Part shown: positions 54,729 through 64,000 of the stretch, one piece after another
How the letters are laid out: each line of letters opens with the position of its first letter
Position numbering within the stretch: the stretch's first letter is position 1
Program-made: the position numbers and the translations under genes
DNA from: Verrucomicrobiota bacterium
Lineage (GTDB): Bacteria; Verrucomicrobiota; Verrucomicrobiia; Chthoniobacterales; UBA10450
NCBI GenBank assembly: GCA_003218375.1
Contig: QHNH01000019.1
Coordinates: forward strand, 1-64,000
Direction of reading: 5' to 3'
Length of the DNA: 64,000 nt
The notes under the pieces: model-generated
Seen by the model: only the letters and a program-made list of their open reading frames with translations
Database searches by the model: none
What the model was told of the DNA's origin: nothing

Positions 54729-56435
54729 GTGGAAACGTTTCAAGCCCTTCTCGCGCGGAAGGTGGCGGAAGCGCTTAAGGCAGCCGGGTTGCCGGAGGCG
54801 GGCGGCGTCACCCAGGCTACCGACGCGCGCTTCGGCGATTACCAGAGCAACGCCGCGCTCATTCTCGCCAAGCAGCTCAGTGAAAATCCGAGAAATATCG
54901 CCCAGAAAATATTAGTCGTATTAGACCTATCCGGCCTATGCGAGCCGCCCACAATTGCTGGCGCCGGCTTCATTAACTTCACCCTCCGCAACGAAGCCAT
55001 CGCCGCGCAAACCGCGAAGCTTCTCCGCGACGAACGCCTCGGCGTTGCGCGCGCGGAAACCCAGAAACGCATCGTCATCGACTTCGGCTCCCCGAATGTG
55101 GCCAAGCCGATGCACGTCGGCCACATTCGCAGCACCGTGCTGGGGGACGCGCTTGCCCGCATCGCTTCTTTCCTCGGTCACGAAGTCATCCGCGATAATC
55201 ACATCGGCGATTGGGGGACGCAGTTCGGCATGGTGATCTACGGCTGGAAGAACCTGCTCGATCGCGCCGCGCTCGAACGCGACCCGATCGCGGAACTGGT
55301 CCGCATTTACAAAGAGACCAACGAAAAAGCGACAAGCGACCCTAAAGTGCGGGAAGCGGTCCGCGAGGAATTGGTCAAACTCCAGGCGGGCGCCCCGGAG
55401 AATTTCTCGATTTGGAAAGAGACGGTCGACCTCTCCATGAAGGAATTCGAGCGCGCCTACCAGATGCTGGATATTCATTACGACATCCAGCGCGGCGAAA
55501 GTTTCTACAGTGATCGACTGCCCGCGGTGGTCGAGCGCTTGCTCAAATCGGGAATCGCTGAGATCAGCGAAGGGGCGGTTTGCGTTTTTTTCCGCGATAT
55601 TCCTGAGCTGGCGGAAAAGCCCGCGATCATCCGCAAGAGCGACGGTGGTTTCAATTATACCACCACCGATATCGCGACGGTGGATTATCGAATCCAGGAT
55701 TTGAAAGCAGATACGGTTTGGCTTGTTGTGGGCGCGCCGCAAATCCTGCACTTCAAGCAAATCATCGCGATCGCGCGCCGCGAAGGTTACACAGCCGACT
55801 TTCGCCACATTACTTTTGGCAGCATTCTCGGCGAGGACCGCAAGCTGATGAAAACGCGCTCGGGCGAGAACGTGCCCCTCCGCGATTTGCTCGATGAGGC
55901 AATCCAGCGCGCCCGCAAAATCATCGAGGAGAAGAACCCTGATCTGAGCGAGTCGGAGAAGATCGACATCGCCGAAAAGGTCGGGATCGGCGCGGTGAAA
56001 TACTACGATCTCTCCCAGTACCGGATGACCGATTACATCTTTTCCTGGGACCGGATGCTTTCGTTCCAGGGGAACACCGCGCCCTATTTGCAGAACGCGT
56101 ATGTCCGCATCCGCTCGATTTTCCGGAAAGCGGGCGAGGAATTTACCGCGACGAGGGAACTGAACCTGACCGACGCGGCGGAAAAGAATCTTGCCCTGAA
56201 ACTTTGCCAATTCGCCGAAACAGTTCCTACCGTCGTGAACGATTTCCGTCCGAACCTGCTGGCTAATTATCTCTACGAGCTGGCGAACGCCTTCCATACG
56301 TTCTACGAAGCCTGCCCGGTCCTGAAATCCGAAGAGCCGTTGCGCAGCTCCCGTCTCGCCCTTTGCGAATTAACGGGGCGAGTGCTTGCGAAGGGCCTCG
56401 ACCTTCTAGGCATTAAAGTCCCGGAAAAGATGTGA
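54729..56435 (+). CDS. argS: Arginyl-tRNA synthetase
   Basis: VETFQALLARKVAEALKAAG (GTG start), SPNVAKPMHVGHIRSTVLGDALARI, KTRSGENVPLRDLLDEA. Confidence 0.96.
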   Translation: METFQALLARKVAEALKAAGLPEAGGVTQATDARFGDYQSNAALILAKQLSENPRNIAQKILVVLDLSGLCEPPTIAGAGFINFTLRNEAIAAQTAKLLRDERLGVARAETQKRIVIDFGSPNVAKPMHVGHIRSTVLGDALARIASFLGHEVIRDNHIGDWGTQFGMVIYGWKNLLDRAALERDPIAELVRIYKETNEKATSDPKVREAVREELVKLQAGAPENFSIWKETVDLSMKEFERAYQMLDIHYDIQRGESFYSDRLPAVVERLLKSGIAEISEGAVCVFFRDIPELAEKPAIIRKSDGGFNYTTTDIATVDYRIQDLKADTVWLVVGAPQILHFKQIIAIARREGYTADFRHITFGSILGEDRKLMKTRSGENVPLRDLLDEAIQRARKIIEEKNPDLSESEKIDIAEKVGIGAVKYYDLSQYRMTDYIFSWDRMLSFQGNTAPYLQNAYVRIRSIFRKAGEEFTATRELNLTDAAEKNLALKLCQFAETVPTVVNDFRPNLLANYLYELANAFHTFYEACPVLKSEEPLRSSRLALCELTGRVLAKGLDLLGIKVPEKM

Positions 56436-56439
56436 AGGC

Positions 56440-56578
56440 AAATGACGAAGTTCGAATGACGAATGCCGAATGAATGACGAAGCTCGAATGACGAAAGACC
56501 GGGGCGCGCAAGATGCCATTTCGGATTTCGTCATTCGGGTTTCATTCGTCATTCGTCATTCGTCATTCGTCATTTCAT
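56440..56578 (+). repeat. Inverted repeat family F (AATGACGAA / TTCGTCATT)
   Basis: AATGACGAAGTTCGAATGACGAATGCCGAATGAATGACGAA...TTCGTCATTCGGGTTTCATTCGTCATTCGTCATTCGTCATT. Confidence 0.9.
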
Positions 56579-56585
56579 CCTGGGT

Positions 56586-59438
56586 TTGCTCCACATGACA
56601 AGAATTCCCGTTTGCACCTATCGGTTGCAATTCAACCGGCAGTTCACCTTCGCCCAAGCCCGGGAAATCGTGTCGTACCTCGATGCGCTCGGGATCAGCG
56701 ATTGTTACGCGTCGCCCTACTTTCAGGCGCGCGCGGAAAGCCTCCACGGCTACGACATCACCGATCACAACAAGCTGAACGCCGCCATCGGTTCGCGCGC
56801 CGACTACGACGCGTGGATCGCGGACCTCCGCGCGCACGGCATGGGACAGATCGTCGATTTTGTCCCGAACCACATGGGAGTAGGCGAGCCGCTCAACCAT
56901 TGGTGGATGGACGTTTTAGAGAACGGTCCCAGCTCGATGTACGCGCCCTGGTTCGACATTGAATGGAAGCCGCTCAAATCCGATCTCCAGGATAAAGTTT
57001 TGCTGCCGATTCTCGGCGACCAGTATGGCCGGGTCCTGGAACGCGGCGAATTGCAGGTGCGCTTCGAAGCGGGCGCTTTTTATCTGCGCTATTACGAACA
57101 CGAATTCCCGATCGCGCCCGGGACTTATCGCCACATCCTCCAAGTCGCGCTCGATAAACTGGAGCCGTTCAAGAGCGAAGATTATTACGCGGAGTTCCAG
57201 AGCATCATTACCGCGCTGGAATATTTGCCGCGCCGCACCGAGACCAATCCGGAACGGATCGCGGAACGGACCCGGGAAAAGGAAATCATCAAACGCCGGC
57301 TGGAGCGGCGTTGCCAGGAAGCGCCGCAGGTGCAGGCGGCGGTCCTGCAGGCGGTCGAGCAGATCAACGGAACTCCTGGCGACCCGCGCAGTTTCGACGC
57401 GCTCGATTCGCTCCTGAACGACCAGTCGTATCGCCTCGCGTTCTGGCGCGTCGCCGCGGAGGAAATCAACTATCGGCGTTTCTTCGACGTGAACGATCTC
57501 GCCGCGATCCGGATGGAATTGCCGGAAGTGTTCGATGCGACCCATCGCCTGCTCCTGGAGCTCGTCGCCACCGGCGCGGTTACCGGTGTGCGTGTCGATC
57601 ACCCGGACGGTCTCTATTTACCCCGGGAATATTTCGAAAAATTGCAGCGGCGTTCCGCGGCCGCGCTCGGCGCACCTCTTCCTCCGGATGGCCGCGCGAT
57701 TTATCTCGTGGTCGAGAAAATCTTGTCCGGCAACGAAACGTTGCGAAGCGATTGGTCTGTCCACGGCACGACCGGATACGAGTTCGGCAAGCTGGTTGCC
57801 AACGTTCTCGTCGACGGGTCGGCCGAGCAGGCGATCACCAAGACCTTCCAGCGTTTCATCGGGCACTCGATGCACTTCGGCCATCTCGTTTACGCGAAAA
57901 AGCGTCTCGTCATGCGCCTGTCGCTCGCGAACGACGTCAACGTCCTCGGCGACATGCTCGATCGGCTTTCGGAAAAGAACCGCTGGTTCCGCGATTTCAC
58001 CCTGGACGCACTCGCGCGCGCGGTCCGGGAAACGATTGCTTGTTTCCCGGTTTATCGCACCTACGTCGAGCCGGGCCAGCCGGTGAGCGAGGAAGATCGC
58101 GCCGTCATCGAGCGCGCGGTGACGACGGCGAAGCGGCGGAACCCGGCCCTGGAGGACTCCGTCTTCAATTTTCTCCGCGACATTTTGCTCTTCCGGTTCC
58201 CGGAAAACCTCGATGACGAAGCGCGAAAGGAGCACGCGCATTTCGTCCTGAAATTCCAGCAGAGTACCGGCCCAATCATGGCGAAGGGATTGGAGGACAC
58301 GGCGTTCTACGTTTACAACCGGCTCGCCGCGCTGAACGAGGTCGGGGGCGAGCCGCAGCATTTCGGGATCGGGCTGGATGAATTTCACCAGCGCAATTTC
58401 GAACGCCAGCGCGATTGGCCGTCGAGTTTGCTGGCGACCTCGACCCACGACACGAAGCGGAGCGAAGACGTGCGGGCGCGGATGGTGGCGATTTCCGAGG
58501 TGCCGCAGTTATGGCGGAGCAGCCTCCAGCGCTGGCGCGTGATCAATCGGCGCTGGAAACGAAACCTCGATGAGGCGAGCGCGCCGGACGCGAACGAAGA
58601 ATATTTGTTTTATCAGACGCTGGTGGGGACCTGGCCGATGGACGCGGCCGGCCGCGCGGAACCCGCTGCGACGGCCGAATACATCGAACGCGTCCAGACC
58701 TACATGGCGAAAGCCTTGAAGGAGGCGAAGATCAACACGAGCTGGATCCAGCCTAACGAGCAGTGGGACGCAGCGATGAGCGAATTCGTGGCGCGGGTTC
58801 TCGACTCGTCGACCAAGAACAAATTCATCCCGGCCTTCCTCCCGGTCGCGGAAGAGATCGCGCGCCTTGGCGCGATCAATTCGCTTTCGCAAGTCGCCTT
58901 GAAATTGACCGCGCCGGGTGTCCCCGACATTTACCAGGGGAACGAAATCTGGGATTTCAGTCTCGTCGATCCCGACAATCGGCGGCCGGTCGATTACGCG
59001 CGAAGAGGCGAAATGCTGCGCTCGCTGGACACAGCGGCGCCGGCCGAGTTGCTCCAGCAGTGCGCCGATGGACGGATCAAACTTTTTCTTACCCAACGGC
59101 TCCTGCGCTTTCGCCGGGAGCATTCGCAATTGTTTGAACACGGGAGCTACGTGCCACTCAACGTCACCGGTACGTTCGCGGAGAACTGCGTCGCATTCGC
59201 GCGCGAACACGAGGGAAATTGGATCGCGATCGTCGTGCCGCGGCTTTCGTCGCGCGTCGGTTTCCCGCCGATTGGTGAGGCGTGGCAGGATACGGCAGTT
59301 GATTTGCCGGCCTCGTTGTCGCGCGAGGGCGCGAGGGAATTATTCACCGGCTGTAAACTCAACGTTGACGATAACGCCGTGAGGTTATCCGACGCGATGG
59401 CCGTCCTCCCTTTCGCCGTCTATACAAATGCCCTGTAG
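56586..59438 (+). CDS. treY: Malto-oligosyltrehalose synthase
   Basis: PVCTYRLQFNRQFTFAQAREIVSYLDALGISDCYASPYFQARAESLHGYDITDHNKLN, VDFVPNHMGV, TGVRVDHPDGLY, LATSTHDTKRSEDVRAR. Confidence 0.96.
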   Translation: MLHMTRIPVCTYRLQFNRQFTFAQAREIVSYLDALGISDCYASPYFQARAESLHGYDITDHNKLNAAIGSRADYDAWIADLRAHGMGQIVDFVPNHMGVGEPLNHWWMDVLENGPSSMYAPWFDIEWKPLKSDLQDKVLLPILGDQYGRVLERGELQVRFEAGAFYLRYYEHEFPIAPGTYRHILQVALDKLEPFKSEDYYAEFQSIITALEYLPRRTETNPERIAERTREKEIIKRRLERRCQEAPQVQAAVLQAVEQINGTPGDPRSFDALDSLLNDQSYRLAFWRVAAEEINYRRFFDVNDLAAIRMELPEVFDATHRLLLELVATGAVTGVRVDHPDGLYLPREYFEKLQRRSAAALGAPLPPDGRAIYLVVEKILSGNETLRSDWSVHGTTGYEFGKLVANVLVDGSAEQAITKTFQRFIGHSMHFGHLVYAKKRLVMRLSLANDVNVLGDMLDRLSEKNRWFRDFTLDALARAVRETIACFPVYRTYVEPGQPVSEEDRAVIERAVTTAKRRNPALEDSVFNFLRDILLFRFPENLDDEARKEHAHFVLKFQQSTGPIMAKGLEDTAFYVYNRLAALNEVGGEPQHFGIGLDEFHQRNFERQRDWPSSLLATSTHDTKRSEDVRARMVAISEVPQLWRSSLQRWRVINRRWKRNLDEASAPDANEEYLFYQTLVGTWPMDAAGRAEPAATAEYIERVQTYMAKALKEAKINTSWIQPNEQWDAAMSEFVARVLDSSTKNKFIPAFLPVAEEIARLGAINSLSQVALKLTAPGVPDIYQGNEIWDFSLVDPDNRRPVDYARRGEMLRSLDTAAPAELLQQCADGRIKLFLTQRLLRFRREHSQLFEHGSYVPLNVTGTFAENCVAFAREHEGNWIAIVVPRLSSRVGFPPIGEAWQDTAVDLPASLSREGARELFTGCKLNVDDNAVRLSDAMAVLPFAVYTNAL

Positions 59439-59498
59439 CGGCGGTCTATGACCGCTGCATTTGTTGAAGTGCGACGGTCATAGACCGCCGCTACAAGG
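59433..59498 (+). repeat. REP-C element between convergent genes
   Basis: CCTGTAGCGGCGGTCTATGACCGCTGCA...GCGACGGTCATAGACCGCCGCTACAAGG. Confidence 0.9.
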
Positions 59499-60273
59499 AA
59501 GTTAGCCAATGCGCGAACTTGTCCGCGTTCGCGACGAATTCGCGCCCAAGATCAGCGAACGAGATTTGCGACGAAGCGAGCACCAGCATCACGCTGAGCA
59601 GCGCCAGGTTCATCAGGTAGATCACGACCAGCGAGAAAAACGTTCCGTGATCAGTCAGGTCGGTTTGTTTCTTCGGGATCATCCAGCAGGCGAACGTGAA
59701 ATGGAACGCCCAGGTCGCGCCGATCAAGGCGTAGAGGAGCCGCCCGTACGGCTGGACATTGAAGAACATGCCGAGGACGCCGTACCCGGCGATGGCGATC
59801 AGGCTGTAGAGCGGGAAAAAATAAGGCGCGAGCGCGATCCAGAAATTGTTCCGGTCCGTCACGATGTGGCCGCCGTCCCGGCCGACGCGAAACCGACTGA
59901 CTCGCCCGCCCATTAGGAGGACCCAGAGCGCGTGGGTGAGTTCGTGGCCGAACACATAGACCAGCATCGGCCGCGGCAAACCGAAAAACGCGATCAGCCA
60001 CAGGACCGCGCCTAACGAAAAGAACCAGAATTCCTCGGCGGCCCAGAGTCGTTGCGTCACCGTCGCGCGCGCGAAGACAGTGAAGAATGTCTGGGTGAGG
60101 ATCGCGCAGATCGGGAGAAGAAAAATCGCGATGACGAATTTCACCCAGCGCGTCGGGATGAGCCAGGCGCTATGATTAGCGGCGCGCCGGACGATTGGAG
60201 CGCTGACCTTCGTACGGGCGCCGCGCCGGCGTCCGTGATGAAGGGTCGTCTTTCGTTTCTTCTTCGCCGCCAA
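59491..60273 (-). CDS. M50-like membrane metalloprotease
   Basis: MLVYVFGHELTHALWVLLMGGRVSRFRVGRDGGHI (HExxH), multiple TM segments. Confidence 0.75.
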   Translation of the reverse strand: MAAKKKRKTTLHHGRRRGARTKVSAPIVRRAANHSAWLIPTRWVKFVIAIFLLPICAILTQTFFTVFARATVTQRLWAAEEFWFFSLGAVLWLIAFFGLPRPMLVYVFGHELTHALWVLLMGGRVSRFRVGRDGGHIVTDRNNFWIALAPYFFPLYSLIAIAGYGVLGMFFNVQPYGRLLYALIGATWAFHFTFACWMIPKKQTDLTDHGTFFSLVVIYLMNLALLSVMLVLASSQISFADLGREFVANADKFAHWLTSL

Positions 60274-60301
60274 CTTATCCGCAGATTACGCAGATTTTGG
60301 C

Positions 60302-60387
60302 AATGACGAATGTCGAATGTCGAAGCATAAATTGCCGAAGCAACGCTCCAGCGCGTTACGGTTCGTCATTCGTCATTCGACATTTGC
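60302..60387 (+). repeat. Inverted repeat family F
   Basis: AATGACGAATGTCGAATGTCGAA...TTCGTCATTCGTCATTCGACATT. Confidence 0.88.
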
Positions 60388-60405
60388 GCCGACTTTGTCG
60401 GCGCT

Positions 60406-60963
60406 TTACGCCCGTCCCATGTAGGCGCCGGTGCGCGTATCGATCTTGATGAGCTCGCCTTCCTGGATGAAGAGCGGGACGTTGACGGTCTTGCCCGTCT
60501 CGAGCACGGCCGGCTTCGTCACGTTCGATGCGGTATCGCCGCGGAGACCTTCCGGCGCTTCCGTGACTTTCAATTGCACCGAGGACGGCAATTCCACCTG
60601 GACCGCTTTCCCCTCAGCATACAGCACCTGGATCGGCAAATTCTCGACGAGATAATCCTTCGCTTCGCCGAGAAGATTATCCTGGAGCGTCACCGTATCG
60701 AACGTATCCGGGTCCATGAAATGGTATCCGTTGTTGTCCTTGTAACTGAACTCGAGAGTGGCGCGATTGATATCGACTAGCTCGACTTTGTCCGTCGAAC
60801 CGAAACGCACGTCCGCGCTCTTGCCCGTGCTGATGTAGCGAATGATCGCCTGGACGAACGCGCGCAGGTTTCCCGGCGTCCGATGATTGACTTCCAGGAC
60901 AATGGCGGTGTTGCCATTGTATTTTATCGCCATTCCTTTTCGGAGATCGTTCGCAGCGGGCAT
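60406..60963 (-). CDS. efp: Elongation factor P
   Basis: ANDLRKGMAIKYNGNTAIVLEVNHRTPGNLRAFVQAIIRYISTGKSADVRFGSTDKVE, C-terminal LFIQEGELIKIDTRTGAYMGRA. Confidence 0.94.
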   Translation of the reverse strand: MPAANDLRKGMAIKYNGNTAIVLEVNHRTPGNLRAFVQAIIRYISTGKSADVRFGSTDKVELVDINRATLEFSYKDNNGYHFMDPDTFDTVTLQDNLLGEAKDYLVENLPIQVLYAEGKAVQVELPSSVQLKVTEAPEGLRGDTASNVTKPAVLETGKTVNVPLFIQEGELIKIDTRTGAYMGRA

Positions 60964-61056
60964 AGAGAAGTTGAGAGGTTGAGGAGTTGAGTGGTTGAGA
61001 GGACAGGACGATGGCGCGTAACACTTAACTTCTCAACCCCTCAACCTCTCAACGTT
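60964..61056 (+). repeat. Inverted repeat family K
   Basis: GAAGTTGAGAGGTTGAGGAGTTGAGTGGTTGAGAG...CTTCTCAACCCCTCAACCTCTCAAC. Confidence 0.85.
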
Positions 61057-61058
61057 GC

Positions 61059-62030
61059 TTACAGCAGCTTGAGCTTCGTCAGGTCCTGGGAATCGACGAT
61101 GCCGACGGGGGCCTGGTGGTCGTCGACGACGACGAGATCGTCGATGCGGTGGCGTTCGAGGAGGTTCAGGACTTCCACGGCCAATTTGTCCTGGTGAACA
61201 GTAACGGGGTTTAACGTCATGAGATCGCCGACAAGGCGGTCGGCGATTTTAGAGTCGGATTGGAAATGGCGGACGAAATCGCCGTGGGTGAAAATGCCGA
61301 GGAGCTGGCCTTCTTCATCGGCGACCACGGCGGCGCCGGCGCGAACGTCGGTCATGGTTTTGAGGACGGCGCGAATGGGAGCGTCGGGCGCGACCATGGC
61401 CAGGGCGTGCCGCGGCCGCATGATCTGGTGGACGCGCAGAAGCAGGCTGCGCCCGATCATTCCGGCGGGATGGAAGCGGGCGAAGTCTTCCTTCTGAAAG
61501 CCGCGGGCTTCGAGCAGGACCATGGCGAGGGCATCGCCGAGGGCGAGCATGACCGTGGTGCTCGAGGTTGGCGCGAGGTTTAGCGGACAGGCTTCCTGCT
61601 CGATGTTGACGTCCAGAACGACGTGCGAATTCTTGGCGAGGTTCGAGTTCGGGTCGCCGCAAATCGCGATGATCTGCACTTGAAATCGCGCGATCGCCGG
61701 CAGCACCCGCATCAGTTCTTCCGTTTCGCCGCTGGCACTGAACGCGAGAACGACGTCGCCGTCCGCGACCATGCCGAGATCGCCATGCAGAGCGTCGAGC
61801 GAATCGAGCACCACGGCAGGCGAACCGGTGCTCGTAAGCGTGGACGCGATCTTGCGCCCGATGTGCCCGGATTTCCCAACGCCGACCACCACCACTTTGC
61901 CGCGCGCTTCCAGGCTGTCCTTGATCAGGGTAACCGCGCGCGAAAAGTTTTCGTCCAGTCGCTCACGTAAACGCTGCACCTCGAAAATTTCGATATCGAG
62001 AACGCGCCGGGCTTTTTCCAGGTAATCCAT
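61059..62030 (-). CDS. kpsF: KpsF/GutQ-type arabinose-5-phosphate isomerase (SIS plus CBS)
   Basis: VVVVGVGKSGHIGRKIASTLTSTGSPAVVLDSLDALHGDLGM, CBS-pair C-terminus GIFTHGDFVRHF. Confidence 0.93.
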   Translation of the reverse strand: MDYLEKARRVLDIEIFEVQRLRERLDENFSRAVTLIKDSLEARGKVVVVGVGKSGHIGRKIASTLTSTGSPAVVLDSLDALHGDLGMVADGDVVLAFSASGETEELMRVLPAIARFQVQIIAICGDPNSNLAKNSHVVLDVNIEQEACPLNLAPTSSTTVMLALGDALAMVLLEARGFQKEDFARFHPAGMIGRSLLLRVHQIMRPRHALAMVAPDAPIRAVLKTMTDVRAGAAVVADEEGQLLGIFTHGDFVRHFQSDSKIADRLVGDLMTLNPVTVHQDKLAVEVLNLLERHRIDDLVVVDDHQAPVGIVDSQDLTKLKLL

Positions 62031-62183
62031 CGCGTCCTGATTGTGCGCCGGGGCGTCGGGCCGGGCAAGAATTCCCGGAACCAATCCACCAGTTCGGCAG
62101 TTCAATCCCTGGCTGAGCGCAGAGTGCTTGCTTTTCGCGCGGCGACCTGATTCAACTGGCGCTCCATCGTTCTGCCTTAACTT

Positions 62184-62486
62184 ATGAAAACGTGCCTGCT
62201 CGTTCTTTGCCTGATCGCCACCGCTGCCAGCTCCGTTCTTGGAGAAACCTATCGAGCACCAATCCAGCGGACGCGCCAGAAGCAACAGCGCGTGCGTCCC
62301 GCGCCTCCGATCACCCGAACGGAAGTGGATGGCGTGATCCCGCGCGGCGTTCGGGGCGGTAATTTTTTGCAGATGTTCAATCCGAAGGCGCCCGCCAAAT
62401 ATGGAACTTCCCAGGAAGCGGTTTCTCTGGACCCGAACGATCCGGGGAAGTGGAAGGGCATTAAGTTTTTCGTATTCCGGTTTTGA
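62184..62486 (+). CDS. Small exported hypothetical protein
   Basis: Signal peptide MKTCLLVLCLIATAASSVLG; ends just before the downstream glycosyltransferase. Confidence 0.65.
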   Translation: MKTCLLVLCLIATAASSVLGETYRAPIQRTRQKQQRVRPAPPITRTEVDGVIPRGVRGGNFLQMFNPKAPAKYGTSQEAVSLDPNDPGKWKGIKFFVFRF

Positions 62487-63661
62487 CGGACGCCATTGAC
62501 GGTCCCGCGCCGGCCGAGGCGCGGCCGGTAGTCGCCTGTTATTGCGCGACTTTCCTGAAGCCGGAGATGTTGCACATCTACCGGCAGATCACTTCGCTCC
62601 AGCGGGTGGAGCCGTTTGTCATCGCGCAAAAGCGGGAGGAAGCGGCGCGCTATCCGTTCGAGCGGATTGCTGTGGTCGGCAAACCGGGCACGCATTTCGC
62701 CCGGCGATTCTGGTTCAAACAAATGCGCGACACGCCGTGGCAGGTTTCTCCGGGCGAAGTGCGAAAACTGACCGGCATTCTCGCGGAAATAAAAGCGGAG
62801 CTGCTCCACATTTATTTCGGTCATATCGCCGTGCATCTGTTGCCGCTCATCCAGGCGTGGTCGAAACCGTCGGTCGTCTCGTTCCACGGCGCGGACGTGA
62901 TGGTCGATCTCGACAAACCCGCTTATCGCGCGGCGACACAGCAAATGCTCGAGGCGGTCCGGCTTGTCCTGGTGCGGTCGGAGTCGTTAGGCCGGGCGCT
63001 CATCAACCTCGGCTGTCCCGCAGGAAAGATTCGGCTTCAGCACACGGGGATACCGGTCGACGACATTCCGTTTCGGACGCGCGAGTGGCCGGACAAGGGC
63101 GCGTGGAAATTCGTCCAAGCCTGTAGGCTCATCGAAAAAAAAGGGCTCCGGGTGAGCCTGCGCGCGTTCGCGAAATTCGCGGCGCGACATCCGGCCGCGA
63201 CGTTTACGATAGCCGGCGAAGGCCCGCTCCGGAACGAGCTGGGAAGAGTGGCCGCGGAACTCGGCGTCGCCGACAAAGTTTTCTTTCCCGGTTTCATTTC
63301 CCAGAACCAATTGCGCGAATTGTTTTATCAATCGCACATCTTCCTGCATCCGAGCGAAGTCGGAGGAGACGGAAACCAGGAGGGCGTTCCAAATTCCATG
63401 CTCGAGGCGATGGCGAGCGGGTTGCCAGTGTTCGCCACGGAGCACGGTGGAATTCCGGAAGCGATTGAGAATGGCAGAAGCGGAATCCTGGTGCCGGAGC
63501 GGGACGACACGGCGCTCGCGCTCGCGCTGCTCGAGCGCACTGCGAATCCGGAAGGGCTCGCCGCGATCGCCCGGAACGGTGCAGAAGTCGTCCGGAAGCA
63601 TTTCGAGCAGACCGGCCAGACGCGGCAGTTGGAAGATTACTATCTCGAAGCGATCGGTTAG
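62483..63661 (+). CDS. GT4-family glycosyltransferase
   Basis: VSFHGADVMVDLDKPAY, LIEKKGLRVSLRAFAKF, EGVPNSMLEAMASGLPVFATEHGGIPEAIENGRSGILV. Confidence 0.94.
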   Translation: MTDAIDGPAPAEARPVVACYCATFLKPEMLHIYRQITSLQRVEPFVIAQKREEAARYPFERIAVVGKPGTHFARRFWFKQMRDTPWQVSPGEVRKLTGILAEIKAELLHIYFGHIAVHLLPLIQAWSKPSVVSFHGADVMVDLDKPAYRAATQQMLEAVRLVLVRSESLGRALINLGCPAGKIRLQHTGIPVDDIPFRTREWPDKGAWKFVQACRLIEKKGLRVSLRAFAKFAARHPAATFTIAGEGPLRNELGRVAAELGVADKVFFPGFISQNQLRELFYQSHIFLHPSEVGGDGNQEGVPNSMLEAMASGLPVFATEHGGIPEAIENGRSGILVPERDDTALALALLERTANPEGLAAIARNGAEVVRKHFEQTGQTRQLEDYYLEAIG

Positions 63662-63685
63662 GAACGGAATGCGACGGGGTCCGTG

Positions 63686-63794
63686 CGGAACATAGGCCTG
63701 TGGCCTGTGCGCCCAACGGACATTCTATCCGTTGCTCTTCGGCGGCAGCGGAGTGGAACTCTGCTGGGCGCACAGACCAGAGGTCTATGTTCCG
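63686..63794 (-). repeat. REP-A element, opposite orientation
   Basis: GGAACATAGGCCTGTGGCCTGTGCGCCCAACGGA...GCTGGGCGCACAGACCAGAGGTCTATGTTCC. Confidence 0.92.
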
Positions 63795-64000
63795 AAAAAT
63801 TCCGCAAGCTGTTTGGCGACGACCTCGAAGCTGAGCGACTTTGACGCAACCGGAACCATCGCTGCCACCATCTCGGAATAATATTCCCGGTCGCTCAACA
63901 ACCGTGAAGCGAGCTGCTCGATCTCCGCAATCGACCGCGCGAATCCGCATGTCTCAGGAAACGCGAGTCGATCGATCGCGCCGTTTCCGCCGGCGCACGG
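63785..64000 (-). CDS. C-terminal part of a glycosyltransferase (runs off the window)
   Basis: Minus frame ...FPETCGFARSIAEIEQLASRLLSDREYYSEMVAAMVPVASKSLSFEVVAKQLAEFFGT*; stop in REP-A. Confidence 0.65.
   Translation of the reverse strand, partial: PCAGGNGAIDRLAFPETCGFARSIAEIEQLASRLLSDREYYSEMVAAMVPVASKSLSFEVVAKQLAEFFGT

Noticed and set aside
54936-56297. 453-aa minus-strand ORF antisense to argS
   Set aside because: Shadow ORF opposite clear ArgS motifs
56440-56578. Possible CRISPR-like array from repeated TTCGTCATTC words
   Set aside because: Units are 7-10 bp without regular spacers and form one large inverted repeat; no cas genes
1-64000. tRNA, rRNA or classical riboswitch
   Set aside because: No cloverleaf, rRNA core sequence or recognisable riboswitch (including upstream of thiG) found by eye; needs tRNAscan-SE/Infernal to exclude properly

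Overview
This is a 64 kb window of GC-rich bacterial chromosome. The gene content and the very dense intergenic inverted repeats suggest a Verrucomicrobia-like soil bacterium, but that placement is inference and no rRNA is present. I can support about 45 protein-coding genes: carB, sodC, thiG, polX, priA, argS, treY, efp, gapA/pgk/tpiA, aguA/aguB, a kpsF-type isomerase, an ABC transporter, a decaheme cytochrome cluster and an MBOAT acyltransferase module. Main signals: (1) carB is one continuous 1335-codon ORF into which a REP-associated Y1/HUH transposase (RAYT), flanked by two REP palindromes, is inserted in frame between the two synthetase halves. (2) A second, different RAYT at 21.7-22.2 kb is flanked by a second palindrome family, giving two RAYT/REP pairs with distinct foot tetranucleotides (ATAG and GTAG). 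(3) The TAG in these feet serves as the stop codon of about 11 genes. (4) A solitary integron-type gene cassette (ORF 986-1327, minus strand) has a well-formed 123-bp attC (859-981), with no integrase in view. (5) A perfect 179-bp inverted duplication copies part of a TraB/GumN gene into a PTS-EIIA-like gene just upstream of argS. (6) Other palindrome families are read in frame inside a helicase and an MBOAT gene. No CRISPR array, tRNA or rRNA was recognised. All calls were made by eye, without database searches.
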